A DNA stretch of 64,000 bases from Chionoecetes opilio. Lineage: Eukaryota > Arthropoda > Malacostraca > Decapoda > Majidae. A model generated the notes under the pieces. That model was not told the origin of the DNA, did not search any database, and was given only the letters and a program-made list of their open reading frames with translations. Shown here in pieces: positions 10,190 through 21,699 of this stretch (position 1 is the stretch's first letter; every line of letters begins with the position of its first letter). Location of the stretch: positions 18,828 through 82,827 of the forward strand of contig JACEEZ010022620.1 of NCBI GenBank assembly GCA_016584305.1, read 5' to 3'. The position numbers and the translations under genes are program-made.

Positions 10190-10570
10190 CTAACATCCCC
10201 ACTTAACATGCTACACACTATCAGATATTTCCAGTAGTTATATGAATAATTAAATATTGTTCACCACTTAACCTAACCTGCTACACACTATCAGATACTT
10301 CCAGCAGTGATATAAATAATTAAATATAGTTCACCACTTAACCTAACCTGCTACACACTATCAGATACTTCCAGTAGTGATATAAATCATTAAATATAGT
10401 TCACCACTTAACCTAACCTGCTACACACTATCAGATACTTCCAGCAGTGATATAAATCATTAAATATAGTTCACCACTTAACCTAACATGCTACAATCAA
10501 TCATACTTCCAAAGGCAATTGTGATATTAATCATATAATCTCATTCACCACTTAACAAGTACAAAGACAA
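10190..10570. repeat. 70-bp tandem array
   Basis: TCACCACTTAACCTAAC recurs at 10261, 10331, 10401 and 10471, an exact 70-bp period. Each is followed by TGCTACACACTATCAGATA, CTTCCAG.AGTGATAT and AAATAT. Diverged units continue on both sides. Confidence 0.85.
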
Positions 10571-10649
10571 AACAATATATAGGTTTGTGATATTAAACAT
10601 TAGGAAATGTTTTCAGTATGTTTTATTACCAACCAACTTTTAATTCAAA

Positions 10650-10785
10650 CTCAGTCTCGCTCAGGAACAAATCTAGGCTGTCTTTCTGTCTTTCACAGTT
10701 TGTCTTGGCAATCTGATCCATTCTGCTTTGGCTGGATCAAGCACTTCTATATCTTCAAAATCTAGCAGGCGTCCATAATCTGGAA
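10650..10785 (-). pseudogene. Second copy of the exon-like fragment of 5859-5980
   Basis: Same order as the first copy: minus-strand ATGGACGCC, CTAGATTTTGAAGATATAG and TGATCCAGCC, with a small duplication (CTTTCTGTCTTTC) that breaks the frame. The ACTAG|GTATGA donor of the first copy is not retained. Confidence 0.35.
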
Positions 10786-11138
10786 AATAATATATGAAAC
10801 ATATAATAATCTAACATTCATTTAAATATACTGTAAGCGATTTTAAATCAGAGAAAATAAATCACCCAAAAATAAGTATCAGATAAATTCAAACATATTT
10901 TAAAACTATTCATGACAAAGTTTCGTCCTCAAAAACAGTAATGCGCATAAATGAAAATTTAGTTAGGTTAGTGAACTAGCAAGGGGGGTCCGGGGGGCCA
11001 CAGGCCCCTAGTTATATCAGTAGGGTATTGTTCAATAGTGAGTATTGATTGAAACTGCATATTTACCCTTCTAATTGTAACAAAAGTTGTAACTCATTCA
11101 ATTTCATCTGATTAACCAAATAAATAAAGGGTATAATA
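10786..11138. other. Spacer without gene
   Basis: AT-rich, with a short G-rich stretch (GGGGGGTCCGGGGGGCC) near 10985. Nothing supportable. Confidence 0.5.
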
Positions 11139-12062
11139 TTTTACACTAGGACCAGAATTCCCTACACAATTGGGAGCATGGTTTGTTTACCTTATTGTAT
11201 TCTAGGAAACTTTCTCTCAATGAGCTTCCATCGCAAATAATTATTTTTGGAGATATAATATAACATCCTATTTTTCGGGAGGAGAGAGACAAGTGTTTAT
11301 GTGCACCTCCCTCTTCTTCCTCTTGTGACCTGCATCGCCTCTATTCTTCCCTTGCCGCGGACACTTTTTAATGAGGATTTGACTTTAGTTAGGTTAAAAC
11401 ATGGGGCTAGGTTAGTGAGTGTATGGGAGGGGATGCAGTCAATTCGTTCACAAGTCATTGCGTACACCAGTATATTCGTACACCAAAAAGTTGTTTCGTA
11501 GTCTATATGAAACCATAGTCGTTTCGTACACTCAGCTCAGAGTTGAACTTTACTACTAGAGTTACGAAACGACATCACGTATGTACGCAAAAACTCAAAA
11601 TCAGTGTACGAAAACAACAAACAAAACCTGGGTACGAAACTCCTGTAACAGTAGGGTTAGGTTAGTTAATTTTCATATCTCCTATATGTTACAGGGAGTT
11701 TCGTACACAGGTTTTGTTAGTTGTTTCGTACACTGATTTTGAGTTTTGCGTACATACGTGATGTCGTTTCGTAACTCTAGTAGTAAAGTTCAACTCTGAG
11801 CTGAGTGTACGAAACGACTATGGTTTCATATAGACTACGAAACAACTTTTTGGTGTACGAATCTACTGGTGTACGAAACAACTTGTGTACGAACTGACTG
11901 CACCCCTTCCTATGCACTCCCCTTCCTACTAAAAGCATCTTATATCTCCGAAAGTAGTGATTTGCGACGGAAACTTATTGAGAGAATGTTTCTCAGAATC
12001 TATTAAGGTAAACAGAAACCATACTCCCAAAGGTGTAGAGAATTCTGGTCCTAGTGTAAAAA
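11139..12062. mobile_element. Complete foldback element with GTTTCGTAC word arrays
   Basis: The left end TTTTACACTAGGACCAGAATTC and the right end GAATTCTGGTCCTAGTGTAAA are inverted copies. The arms continue inward through CTACACA/TGTGTAG-like, GGTTTGTTTACC/GGTAAACAGAAACC and the GTACGAAA/TTTCGTAC word series, and meet around 11670. The element is 924 bp and non-coding. TTTCGTAC words face inward or outward symmetrically, as expected of protein-binding sites in a foldback transposon. The left arm also holds a GGAGAGAGACAAGTG...TGACCTGCATCGCC segment with no counterpart in the right arm, shared with 6890-6960. Confidence 0.75.
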
Positions 12063-12640
12063 ATTTCCAAATAAAACTAATTTACAGTGTCGGGAGCACA
12101 CTATTATAAGCACGTCCCACGTGTAATATATGAGGGTCAGAGGCCTCTGACATAGCTCAATGTAAAGACGCCATCACCAAAACATAACCTGATATTGTAC
12201 AAAATAACTCATTCAATTCTATCTGATATACAACAGAAATAAAATATTTTAGTGGCGGGAGCACAATGATATCATAGTCACGTCTCACTGAAATTCTTAT
12301 GAGGGTGAGAGGACTCTGATATAGCTCAATGTAAAGATGCCATCACCAAAACATCCAATGTATACATTATATTGTGCAATATGGTCCCTAAACCAATATA
12401 TATTGGACGAAAAGGCAAATACACTCACCTTGGGGGTGGGTGGAGGTGTCTGGTGCTGTCAGCTGCGTTGGAACCTCGATGGTGTTTTGAAAATAATATA
12501 AATTACTTATTTTCCATGAAAGAACTTGCCATACACATATTTACCGTCGCAATAGGTTTCCTATCTCATGAAATGCTTAGTAGTATTGTAAAAAGTATAA
12601 ACTGAATGCAAAAAATGTTGATCGCCCGGTGAGAGGGACG
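12063..12640. repeat. Shared repeat block, copy 3
   Basis: Near-identical to 7655-8235. The minus-strand exon-like stretch at about 12430-12476 (coding for a TAPDTSTP-type segment) ends at CCCAAG|GTGAGT, a consensus donor. Confidence 0.65.
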
Positions 12641-12805
12641 TCTCACCAGAACTCACGTTCGCCAGGCTATTCCAAAAACTTTCCTTCGCCAGCCCTGGCG
12701 GAGCAGCGCCTGGCGGAGCGCTCGTGGCGTTTAAAAGTAAGAAATCACTGAGCGCCTGGCGAACGCTTTCGCCAGCCCTGGCGAAAGATTTTAAAAGTAC
12801 GGCCC
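12640..12805. repeat. CGCCAG/CTGGCG palindrome cluster, copy 4
   Basis: The same words as at 8236-8400, including CTTTCGCCAG-CC-CTGGCGAAAG. Unique sequence and a (CA)n tract follow instead of the 85-codon frame. Confidence 0.8.
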
Positions 12806-12857
12806 TTAGTTTAAAGTTTTACGTCCTTCCTTACTACACCAAACTTGACAACACAAA

Positions 12858-12949
<92 letters not shown>

Positions 12950-12978
12950 CACACACACACACACACATCTACACACAC
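12858..12978. repeat. (CA)n microsatellite
   Basis: Nearly pure ACACAC, with a few ACAT and ACGC interruptions. Confidence 0.95.
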
Positions 12979-13104
12979 AGGTACTTAAATTCACCAACAC
13001 GCACACACACTACTAACTCCACTTGCATTTAACAACATTTAAGTCGGTAGCAAACGTAACTTTACTTATATATACACCGTTTGTATCAACACTACCACTA
13101 CACC

Positions 13105-13216
13105 ACTACACTATATTCACCACATCTATACACACCACCACCACCACCGCTGCAACACCACACATTATATTCACCACATCTATACACACCACCACCACCG
13201 CTGCAACACCACACAG
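13105..13216. repeat. Two tandem ~55-bp units with (ACC)n core
   Basis: TATATTCACCACATCTATAC, (ACC)n and GCTGCAACACCACAC occur twice in a row. The Thr/Pro/His frames are by-products. Confidence 0.8.
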
Positions 13217-13412
13217 CTGTCCACTCAGCTGTCTGTCCGTCCCCCGGAATAGAATTTACGGTATAAATCTATTTCCTGAAGGATTTAGTGTCGCGTGACG
13301 GGAAGCTGACTTGAATACGGCTTGGGCAAATTTACATGAACGGTTTGTTATCGCGGGGATATATTTAGTCTTCATATTACTTACCTTTTGGTTTAACTTT
13401 ATTTATCGTTAA

Positions 13413-13629
13413 CCTCTTCACGCTCAGATCTTTCCTTTGCTATAAAAAATTGTCCGCTGTTAGCCATAAAATTACAAAAATTACTTATCATACATACCAA
13501 ATTAGTTAGTGAACAAGGGTACTAAACAGGTCATATCTATAAAATATTGCTGATATTCACAAAAAAATTATTAAATTTGTCTAACGGTACCCAAATTACA
13601 ATGGAAATTACGTTCTTGGTCTCAAGGGG
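13413..13629 (+). mobile_element. TTAA-flanked MITE (piggyBac type)
   Basis: 217 bp between TTAA at 13409 and TTAA at 13630. The left end CCTCTTCACGCTCAGA and the inverse of the right end (CCCCTTGAGACCAAGA) form a TIR. The interior, with CTTTGCTATAAAAAATTG and GTTAGCCATAAAATTAC, is shared with the copies at 47223 and 49012. No coding capacity. Confidence 0.8.
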
Positions 13630-13862
13630 TTAAGGAAATGAGAAACTAGTTTTTAGCCATTGACTTCCTGTAATCACCTGAAAAAATACCCTTAACACAC
13701 TCCTCAACTGTCAAAAAAAAAATATATATATAATACCAAAAAATCTATATTCTGTATTAATGTATTTTCTAGTTTAACTCTATTTAAGAAACTGAGAAGC
13801 TAGTTTTAGGCCATTTAATTTCTGTCCTCACCTGAAAAAAACAGCAACAAATACCCTCCTCA

Positions 13863-16800
13863 TATTAGCGTACTGGTTATGTATTATGTATGTATGTGTT
13901 ACTCGATACTAATACAGTATGTCTGAGTGTCTGTGTGTCTTGTACTGGCGTCTAGCGGATGCTGAGTGCTGACACCTTTTGATGAGGTTATGTTGACGAA
14001 GTATCACGCCATGTCCCATAAGGATGACGTGGACAGTCAACCCGGTGTCTTGAAGCAACACATAGACACACCTCGCCTCTGGCTCCAGAATGCACACACA
14101 AGTTGTGTGTGTGTCATCTCAGCGCACTGCCCAAGGATGATGACGCTGACGAGAGTGCAACAGGCCTGAGAGACATGTCCACCGGAACCTGTCAGTTCAG
14201 GCCTGCTTTCCTCATATGCTGCAACTACGCCGGGGAAGAGGGCAGAACACAGATTACAAGGAGACGCGTTACAGGGCGCTCCTACTCACGACACCGTTCA
14301 GAGTGTCTGTTTGTACTCCACACCAATGGCGTAGCTACGGGTGGGCCTGGGTGGGCACGTGCCACCACGAGAAGCCGGTGCCCGCCCAGGTGCCCACCAC
14401 TGGCCACGGCTGCCGTGTGGTGTGGGAGCCGTGTTCCACTAGGTAGGACTGAGGGAGCATGCATGGAGTATTATAAATAATTTCTACTGATGACTTACCC
14501 TCGACCTCAAATACAATAAATTTTAAACCCCTACTTGAAAGAAAGAAACATCCCCTCTGAGTGATTTAAACCCATATATTTTTCTAGACATTTTTAATGC
14601 AACGAACAAAAAACTAAAACACCAGGTCCCTTAAAATTTTTCTATAACCTTGTGTTGTATTAAATGGACGTTTTTCCCTCGGGGACGCACAGTTTTTCTC
14701 ATAAAAAAACCATGATCATCAGGGATCTTTTTCCCAGAAAAAAGGGGTTGGATGTGCAAAAGGAAAGTATCCAATGAGTAAACAGAGAGTACAACGACTT
14801 TCAAAACCAGAGGGGTTTGCAGGTATGTACTTGAAAAAGTAAGAAAGGAGACTGAATGCCGTTCTGCGGTTCTAGAAGTTTTTATAAATGACTGCAACGA
14901 CAGAGCTATGATGCAAGGGATTTTAGGCAAATGATGCGGGGTTTTGCTATAAAAGCTACCCATTAGAACATATTTTTGGTGGAAAATCATTTAAAAAATT
15001 TTTGTAAAATTCAGCCAATCTTGACATGGAAAAAGCGTAAAAATTAATGAAACTGAAGAGCCATTTGAAGAAATGCGGTGCCCAGCCTTTTTTGATGCTT
15101 TGGGGGAGAAGTTGAGGAAACCAGCAGTCGGGTTTTTGAACTCGAGTGTAGAATGTGTATCACCAAGGAAACGGAAACTGTCTACAAAATGCGGATTTTT
15201 TGTTATGTTTTTGGAAAACAGCAGGAGCAGCACTTGATTTCAGGTTAAAGGGTTTAAGACGAATTAATTTTTCTATTATTCTGACATAGTTTAAAAGAAA
15301 GACAAGGCGCTTAAAATGAAGCTGTGAACTTTTGAAAGCATAAGGACTGAATCCCAAAAATAGGGTTTTTACTTTTTAGAAAATGTTGGACTTTTTCAGC
15401 ATTTCGTGTAAGAGGGAAATCTTAACCAGAGCTGCATCTGCAAAACCATTTTTGAAAGACGCTATAAGGAGGGAAGTGACAATGAAAAGGCCCATATCAC
15501 TGTAGATTAGTGAGAATTTTTGGTCCATATGAAGAGGGATTTTTGGTTTTACGACTGGCCAAAATTCTGTAGTTTTCCCGGGCACAGCTTTAGCAGAGAG
15601 AAGTTTTCTGTTGAAAAATCAAAATACACTGAGAAAAACAATGGGGAAGAGAGATTAGGTAATCTTGCTGTGTGTCAATGAAAAACAGGGGAGTTAAAAA
15701 CCTTTATTAGAAGAATTTGTTGATAAGTTTGCGAAAACAAAGAACAAAGAATTTTTCTTTAAATGAGGTATTTCACTTCCTCATGGAAATTTAATTTTTT
15801 TTGCCGCTGCTTTTAAAACTTATGCATTCTTTTTTATTTTCAGTATCAATTATGTTATTTCTATTTTGTATAAGTGGTAATATATGTATTAAATTTTTTG
15901 TCATGACTGCTTTATTTCGTTCTCCATCAGCAACTGGATGATACAGTACTCAACACACACTCCTAGAATAAAATCTAATAACCTTCCATAGTCCATACGA
16001 CATCAGATAAACTCTTGATATTGGTCAGAATTCAAAATATGCAAGGGGGGGGGGGGGTCTTGGCACTGTAAGTGCAAGTAAGTCCCCAGTCCCCACCAAA
16101 CTCCTCAGCTGTATGGGCTTGTTCAGCTCATCTAGTGCCCACCCATAGTCAGCTGTGCCCTCCCAGTGCCCTCCCAGGTGCCCACCCAATCATAAATACC
16201 TAGCTACGCCACTGCTCCACACCCAGGAAGTGTGAGAGTACCTTGTCACGAAATTAACTGTTCTGGCTGTCTATTAGACATTAGTTTCATTGACCGTTAC
16301 TTAACGAACTGCGTGACATTATTAATGTATAAATCTCACAGTGTACAGATATGTATATATATCTTGTAATTATTGTTCTGGTACTTTATATTAACAAGCC
16401 TTATAAAACAACCGCTCGACCACTTTTATTCAACTACCATCTGAAGTGTCTGGCTAGGACGGTATACGCCTACCCATCAACCTTGCACTTCTGAGGCAAT
16501 CAACCCCTACTGTGTCACCAACAGTTGTAAGTATTCTTACTCGGGTTGACCCCTGTTACCTGTAATAACACACAGATAAGGGTAACATAAATGCTGGCAA
16601 GCGTTGGGATATCTAAATAGCTGTGACACCCGTTACCCGTAACATAAAAGTTACTTAAAAGGCTAACATAAATGATGAACAGCTTGGGATACGAACAACC
16701 ATTAATATTACAGTACCGTAAAATAATGAACAATTAATACACGTGAGCGATATATTGTGGAAACACATCGAGTCAGTGAACGTAAACAGAGAGAGACAGA

Positions 16801-19800
16801 GAGAGACAAAAATTGTTTAAGCTGCGTCAGACAAACACTGGCCTTGCGTGATTTTTCCGCGATTCAGCATCTCCTCTTAAAGATCTCCCCGTTCATATCA
16901 TTACTCAAACCCCCAACAAACAGAGTTATCAATTAATAACTCCCCAGTATAAAGAATCCAGCCTACATTGACTCCGAGATTCAGAGACAAGAACAACGAG
17001 GACGAGGACGAGGACACGTGGAAGAAGAGGTTATCAAGAGGACGAGGACAAGACATACAAGGCTTTTTATCATGGCACAGACGGGAGGACAAGATTTGAA
17101 TTTTTATAATGAAGACAGGACGAGAGAGGAACAACTAGCCGACTCATTAATTTCCAAATACTTCCAATTCAGCAAACTCCTTGTCAACAGCCAGCCAGCA
17201 GCCACTCAGCCAGCCTCACAGCCCTGCAGCCAGCCTCACAGCCTTGCAGCCAGCCAGCTTTGCAGCCAGCCAGCCTTGCAGCCGGACAGGCAGCGCGACA
17301 GCCCGTCTAGTCATCATTCCTCACATCTGTAACAACGCCCTTGGAGGAAGCCCTTCTGATTCAGCAGTACGGAAGGACTTGCTTTGCTGAATTCACACAA
17401 TGTTAGTGAGTATACAACATCTAGCTGACCCTACAAGAGACATACTTTAAAAACGCCACTCGTTTACATAAATAACACTTAGTGTTGAGATATGTATTTT
17501 CACATTTGTTTTTGCTTAAATAGCCATGTGAAAGAATTTCAAGTAATTAATTTGTCAGTTTTTTTTCTATAGATGTTTTAAATATGCTTACCGCTAATAT
17601 TTCATAATTTTTTGTAATTCTTAATAATTTGTTAGCTCCTCTTATATGTAATAAATTTTCAATTCTCCTTTTTAAATTCCCTTTAAAAGCCAGGAGAGGG
17701 AGATAATAGAAACTAATTAAAGTTTTATATAAATTTATTGCCTTAAAAAAAAATTTAGAATGTGAGGAAAATTTTTTTGCTAGTAGATAGTATAGCAGAT
17801 GTACTCTAGTCTCTGGGGAAAAGCGGGAAATGACAGTACAGGGAATTTAAAACCTTTTTTTTGAGGAATTAACTCTGAATGAGGGGAATGTAATACCCCG
17901 AGTACCCCCGTTTGTAACATAAAAAAACCTAACTGCACCTCAGATAATTCCTCTACTAACTCGAAGTCAAATTTCAACACATCCTTTGAGGTCGTTTTTT
18001 GCCCCTGCCGAAACCTTCCTCGGGACAGTTTTATTACGAAAAGTTATGCCAGGGATATATTTTTTCTATGTAAGGATATTAAACACCAAAACTAAATTTA
18101 GAGCCAAAGTCCCACAGGCATCGGTCAAAAGAAATTAATTACTCCCTTTGCATCCTTTATGCAATTTATTGTTTAGAATACTATTCTAGCTGAAGGCAGC
18201 CTTATCACTTTTAGAGAATGTTTAAATAAATACTTACTCTCTGATATCCCATGAAATAAATAAGATATCAACGTGAAATTTATTTTACAGCCCCGGAGTC
18301 TTTTTTTATTAGCTGAGAAGCTGTACCCCTAAAAAATGGGTTTCTAAATACCAAAAATAAAATAAATAAAAAAATTTATAAACTTTAAAAGCAGCAAATG
18401 CCAATGAAAGGAAAAAGTTGGCCTGGGGCATCCCAGCACAACATTTGATTGAGTTATAATTATTTGGGGAAAAAAGTTCCCTATCACTTTAAAGGTGGAA
18501 TGCAAATAATACATATGCTATTTTAAATGTTGGTGAAAATTTTTTTAGTACCGACCGGAGTCAGTTTTTATTAGCTTTAAAGCCGATTACTCCGAAGTTT
18601 AAAGAACGGGTCTTAAAAAAAAAAAAAAAATAATACTCCCAGGGATTACCACTTTCTCAAGGCCGCGGTTTATTTCATTTTCCACATTTCCGGTTTATTA
18701 AGGACTACCCCCGGTAGATTTTTGGAAAAGGCATTTTTAATTTTTGCGGGGAAATTTTAACACATTACAACAGTATGAGTTTTTTTTTTATTCAAAAAAC
18801 CATTTTTTAATTTTTTGGGTAAAGTATTTTCCCAGTTTTTTGATGACTTAAGTGCACTGTCCTTAAATTTCCCCTGTTTTACCAAAAAAATTCCCCTTGC
18901 TATGTTGTCATGTAACCCTCATTGATAGATTTTAAGGATTTGGGAACAAGAGAATCGGTAGAACACAACGAGTAACACCAGTTAGGTAACATTTTTATAC
19001 AATGCGAGGGGGGCATGTTATAAGGGGAGAGCGATATTAGCGTATGGTTATATTATAGTTTTTTAACGATACTAAAACAGGTCTGAGGTCTGTTTCTTTT
19101 AGGCGCTTAGCGGATGCTGAGTGCTGAACCTTTATGAGGGGTTAAGTTGACGGAGTATCACGCCAGGGGCCCCCAAGGATGAGGGACAGTCAAAACCCCC
19201 GGGCTTGAAGCAACACTAGGACACACCCGCCCCCGGCTCCCCGAATGCACACACAAGTTTTGTGGGTGTGTCATTAGGCACGCCCCAAGGGTGATGACGC
19301 TGCGAGAGTGCAACAGGCTGAGAGAATGTTCCCCCGGAACCTGCATTCTGGCCTGCTTTCTCATATGCTGCAACTACGCCCGGGGAGAGGGCAGAACCAA
19401 AATTACAAGGAGACGCTTTTCAGGGGGGCTCCTACTCACGACACCCTTTAGAGGTTGTTTTTATACCCCAGGAGGTGTGAGAGTAAACCCTTTTCACGAA
19501 AACCCAATTTTTGGCTCTGTCTATTAGACATTAGTTTCATTGGCCGTTACTTAACGAATGCGTGACATTATTTAAGTATAAATCTCCAGTGTACAGAAAA
19601 GTATAATACTGTAAATTTTTTTCTGGTATTTATAAACAAGCCCTTTTAAAAAAAAACCGCTCGACCCCCCTTTTTTTCAAAACCATTTTAAGTGTCTGGG
19701 TAGGACGGTAAACCCTACCCATAACCTTGAATTCTGAGGGAATCAACCCCTACGTGCACCAACATTGAAGTTTTTTACTCGGGTTGACCCTGTTATCTGT

Positions 19801-19823
19801 AAAACACACAGATAAGGGTAACA
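13863..19823 (+). mobile_element. LTR retroelement without gag/pol, copy 1
   Basis: 5' LTR 13863-16587 (interrupted by a hAT element), interior 16588-19034, 3' LTR 19035-19823. LTRs run TATTAGCG...GGTAACA. CTCA precedes the element; CTCC follows in this noisy copy and CTCA in copy 2. A purine tract AAGGGGAGAGCGA abuts the 3' LTR. The interior (about 2.45 kb) has no reverse transcriptase, integrase or gag motif. It holds a frame at 17018-17332 that starts MEEEV, includes MAQTGGQDLNFYNEDRT and ends in a Gln/Pro/Ser repeat encoded by AGCCAGCC repeats. Confidence 0.7.
14324..16214 (+). mobile_element. hAT element inside the 5' LTR, copy 1 (noisy)
   Basis: The ends CAATGGCGTAGCTA and TAGCTACGCCACTG are inverted repeats. 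The 8-bp CTCCACAC lies immediately outside both (14316-14323 and 16215-16222). The transposase remains at about 15000-15765 match 22400-23250 but are riddled with small deletions and stretched runs, so no frame survives. Confidence 0.85.
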
Positions 19824-20791
19824 CTCCCTATTTACCAAAAAAACCCAATCAAAAGACTCTAACTCAAAAAAATAATAAAATACTCTAACTTCAAAAACCC
19901 AATCTATGGATCTCCTCTTTAAAAACCATCTCCAACTTTAGCTATTAAATAAGTTTGTTTTTTTGGTTTTACTTTTGTTCCCACATAAAAAATGACTTTA
20001 AAAATTTCCCCCTTGCCTATCTAACAAAAAAAACCCAATAAAAAAACCCGCAAAACCTTTCACCAACCCATTTTCCTAAGTCCCCTGTGCCGCAAAGAAA
20101 ACCCCGCGAGCCACACCTTCCCCGGGACATTTTACCTTTAAAAAAGCATTAATACCCTCTTCAGTCTAAAAAACCAAAATAAAAGCTAGCAAAACCTTCA
20201 TCAAACCCATTCCCCAAGTCCTGTCCCCAAAAAACCCAAAAACCAAATTTTACAAAACAAAACCTTCCAGTGACACTTACACCTTTTAAAAAAACACTAA
20301 ACAAAATCCCTTTTTAGTTTTCTATCAAAAAAACCCAATTTTAAAATAGCAAAAAATTTCACTCAAAGATTTTTCCAAGTCCCCCGATGTCAATTTGTAA
20401 AGAAACCCCCCGGAGTCACACCTTTCCCCCGAACCCAAAAAATAAAATATAAAAAATACCCCAAAAAATTTGACCCTTTTCTTGCCGTAAAAAAAACTAA
20501 ACGAAAGAAAGTAAAATTCCCCTCTTTTCCCTTTTTTTTCCCTAAAAATAACATTATCAGAAAAAAAACCAGAAATTTGACCCTTTTTTTCCGTTTTAAT
20601 TAAAAATTAACCCCCTTCCAAAAAAAAAATTTTGGAAAAAAAAAAATGNGGTAAAATTATATTAAATCTATCGGGATATTCGGCGAAGTTTACTTAATAC
20701 GGTTGGGCAAATTTCATGAACGTTTGTTATCGCGGGGATATATTTAGTCTTCATATTACTTACCTTTTGGTTTAACTTTATTTATCGTTAA

Positions 20792-21006
20792 CCTCTTCAC
20801 GCTCAGATCTTTCCTTTGCTATAAAAAATTGTCCGCTGTTAGCCATAAAATTACAAAAATTACTTATCATACATACCAAATTAGTTAGTGAACAAGGGTA
20901 CTAAACAGGTCATATCTATAAAATATTGCTGATATTCACAAAAAATTATTAAATTTGTCTAACGTACCCAAATTACAATGGAAATTACGTTCTTGGTCTC
21001 AAGGGG
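20792..21006 (+). mobile_element. TTAA-flanked MITE, duplicate of 13413-13629
   Basis: Same insertion as in copy 1 of the duplicated block: TTAA at 20788 and 21007, 215 bp. Confidence 0.8.
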
Positions 21007-21699
21007 TTAAGGAAATGAGAAACTAGTTTTTAGCCATTGACTTCCTGTAATCACCTGAAAAAATACCCTTAACACACTCCTCAACTGTCAAAAAAAAAAT
21101 ATATATATAATACCAAAAAATCTATATTCTGTATTAATGTATTTTCTAGTTTAACTCTATTTAAGAAACTGAGAAGCTAGTTTTAGGCCATTTAATTTCT
21201 GTCCTCACCTGAAAAAAACAGCAACAAATACCCTCCTCATATTAGCGTACTGGTTATGTATTATGTATGTATGTGTTACTCGATACTAATACAGTATGTC
21301 TGAGTGTCTGTGTGTCTTGTACTGGCGTCTAGCGGATGCTGAGTGCTGACACCTTTTGATGAGGTTATGTTGACGAAGTATCACGCCATGTCCCATAAGG
21401 ATGACGTGGACAGTCAACCCGGTGTCTTGAAGCAACACATAGACACACCTCGCCTCTGGCTCCAGAATGCACACACAAGTTGTGTGTGTGTCATCTCAGC
21501 GCACTGCCCAAGGATGATGACGCTGACGAGAGTGCAACAGGCCTGAGAGACATGTCCACCGGAACCTGTCAGTTCAGGCCTGCTTTCCTCATATGCTGCA
21601 ACTACGCCGGGGAGAGGGCAGAACACAGATTACAAGGAGACGCGTTACAGGGCGCTCCTACTCACGACACCGTTCAGAGTGTCTGTTTGTACTCCACAC

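Larger units (their letters stand above)
13260..20649. repeat. Tandem duplicated block, copy 1 (partly noisy)
   Basis: From TACGGCTTGGGCAAATTT to the end of the AAAACCTAAT-rich tail, this block matches 20655-28320 throughout in the same order. Copy 1 is clean at 13.3-14.5 and 15.9-17.6 kb. It is full of homopolymer stretching and dropped bases at 14.5-15.8 and 17.65-20.65 kb, and it ends at a single N near 20650. Copy 2 is clean in exactly those parts. Confidence 0.85.

Noticed and set aside
10190..10570. Interstitial telomere (TTAGG)n
   Set aside because: CCTAACC occurs once per 70-bp unit, not as a contiguous pentamer array.
14103..14480. 125-codon frame across the LTR and hAT boundary, repeated at 21480
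   Set aside because: It crosses the insertion junction at 14324 and has no domain. Its repeat at 21480 is the duplicated block.
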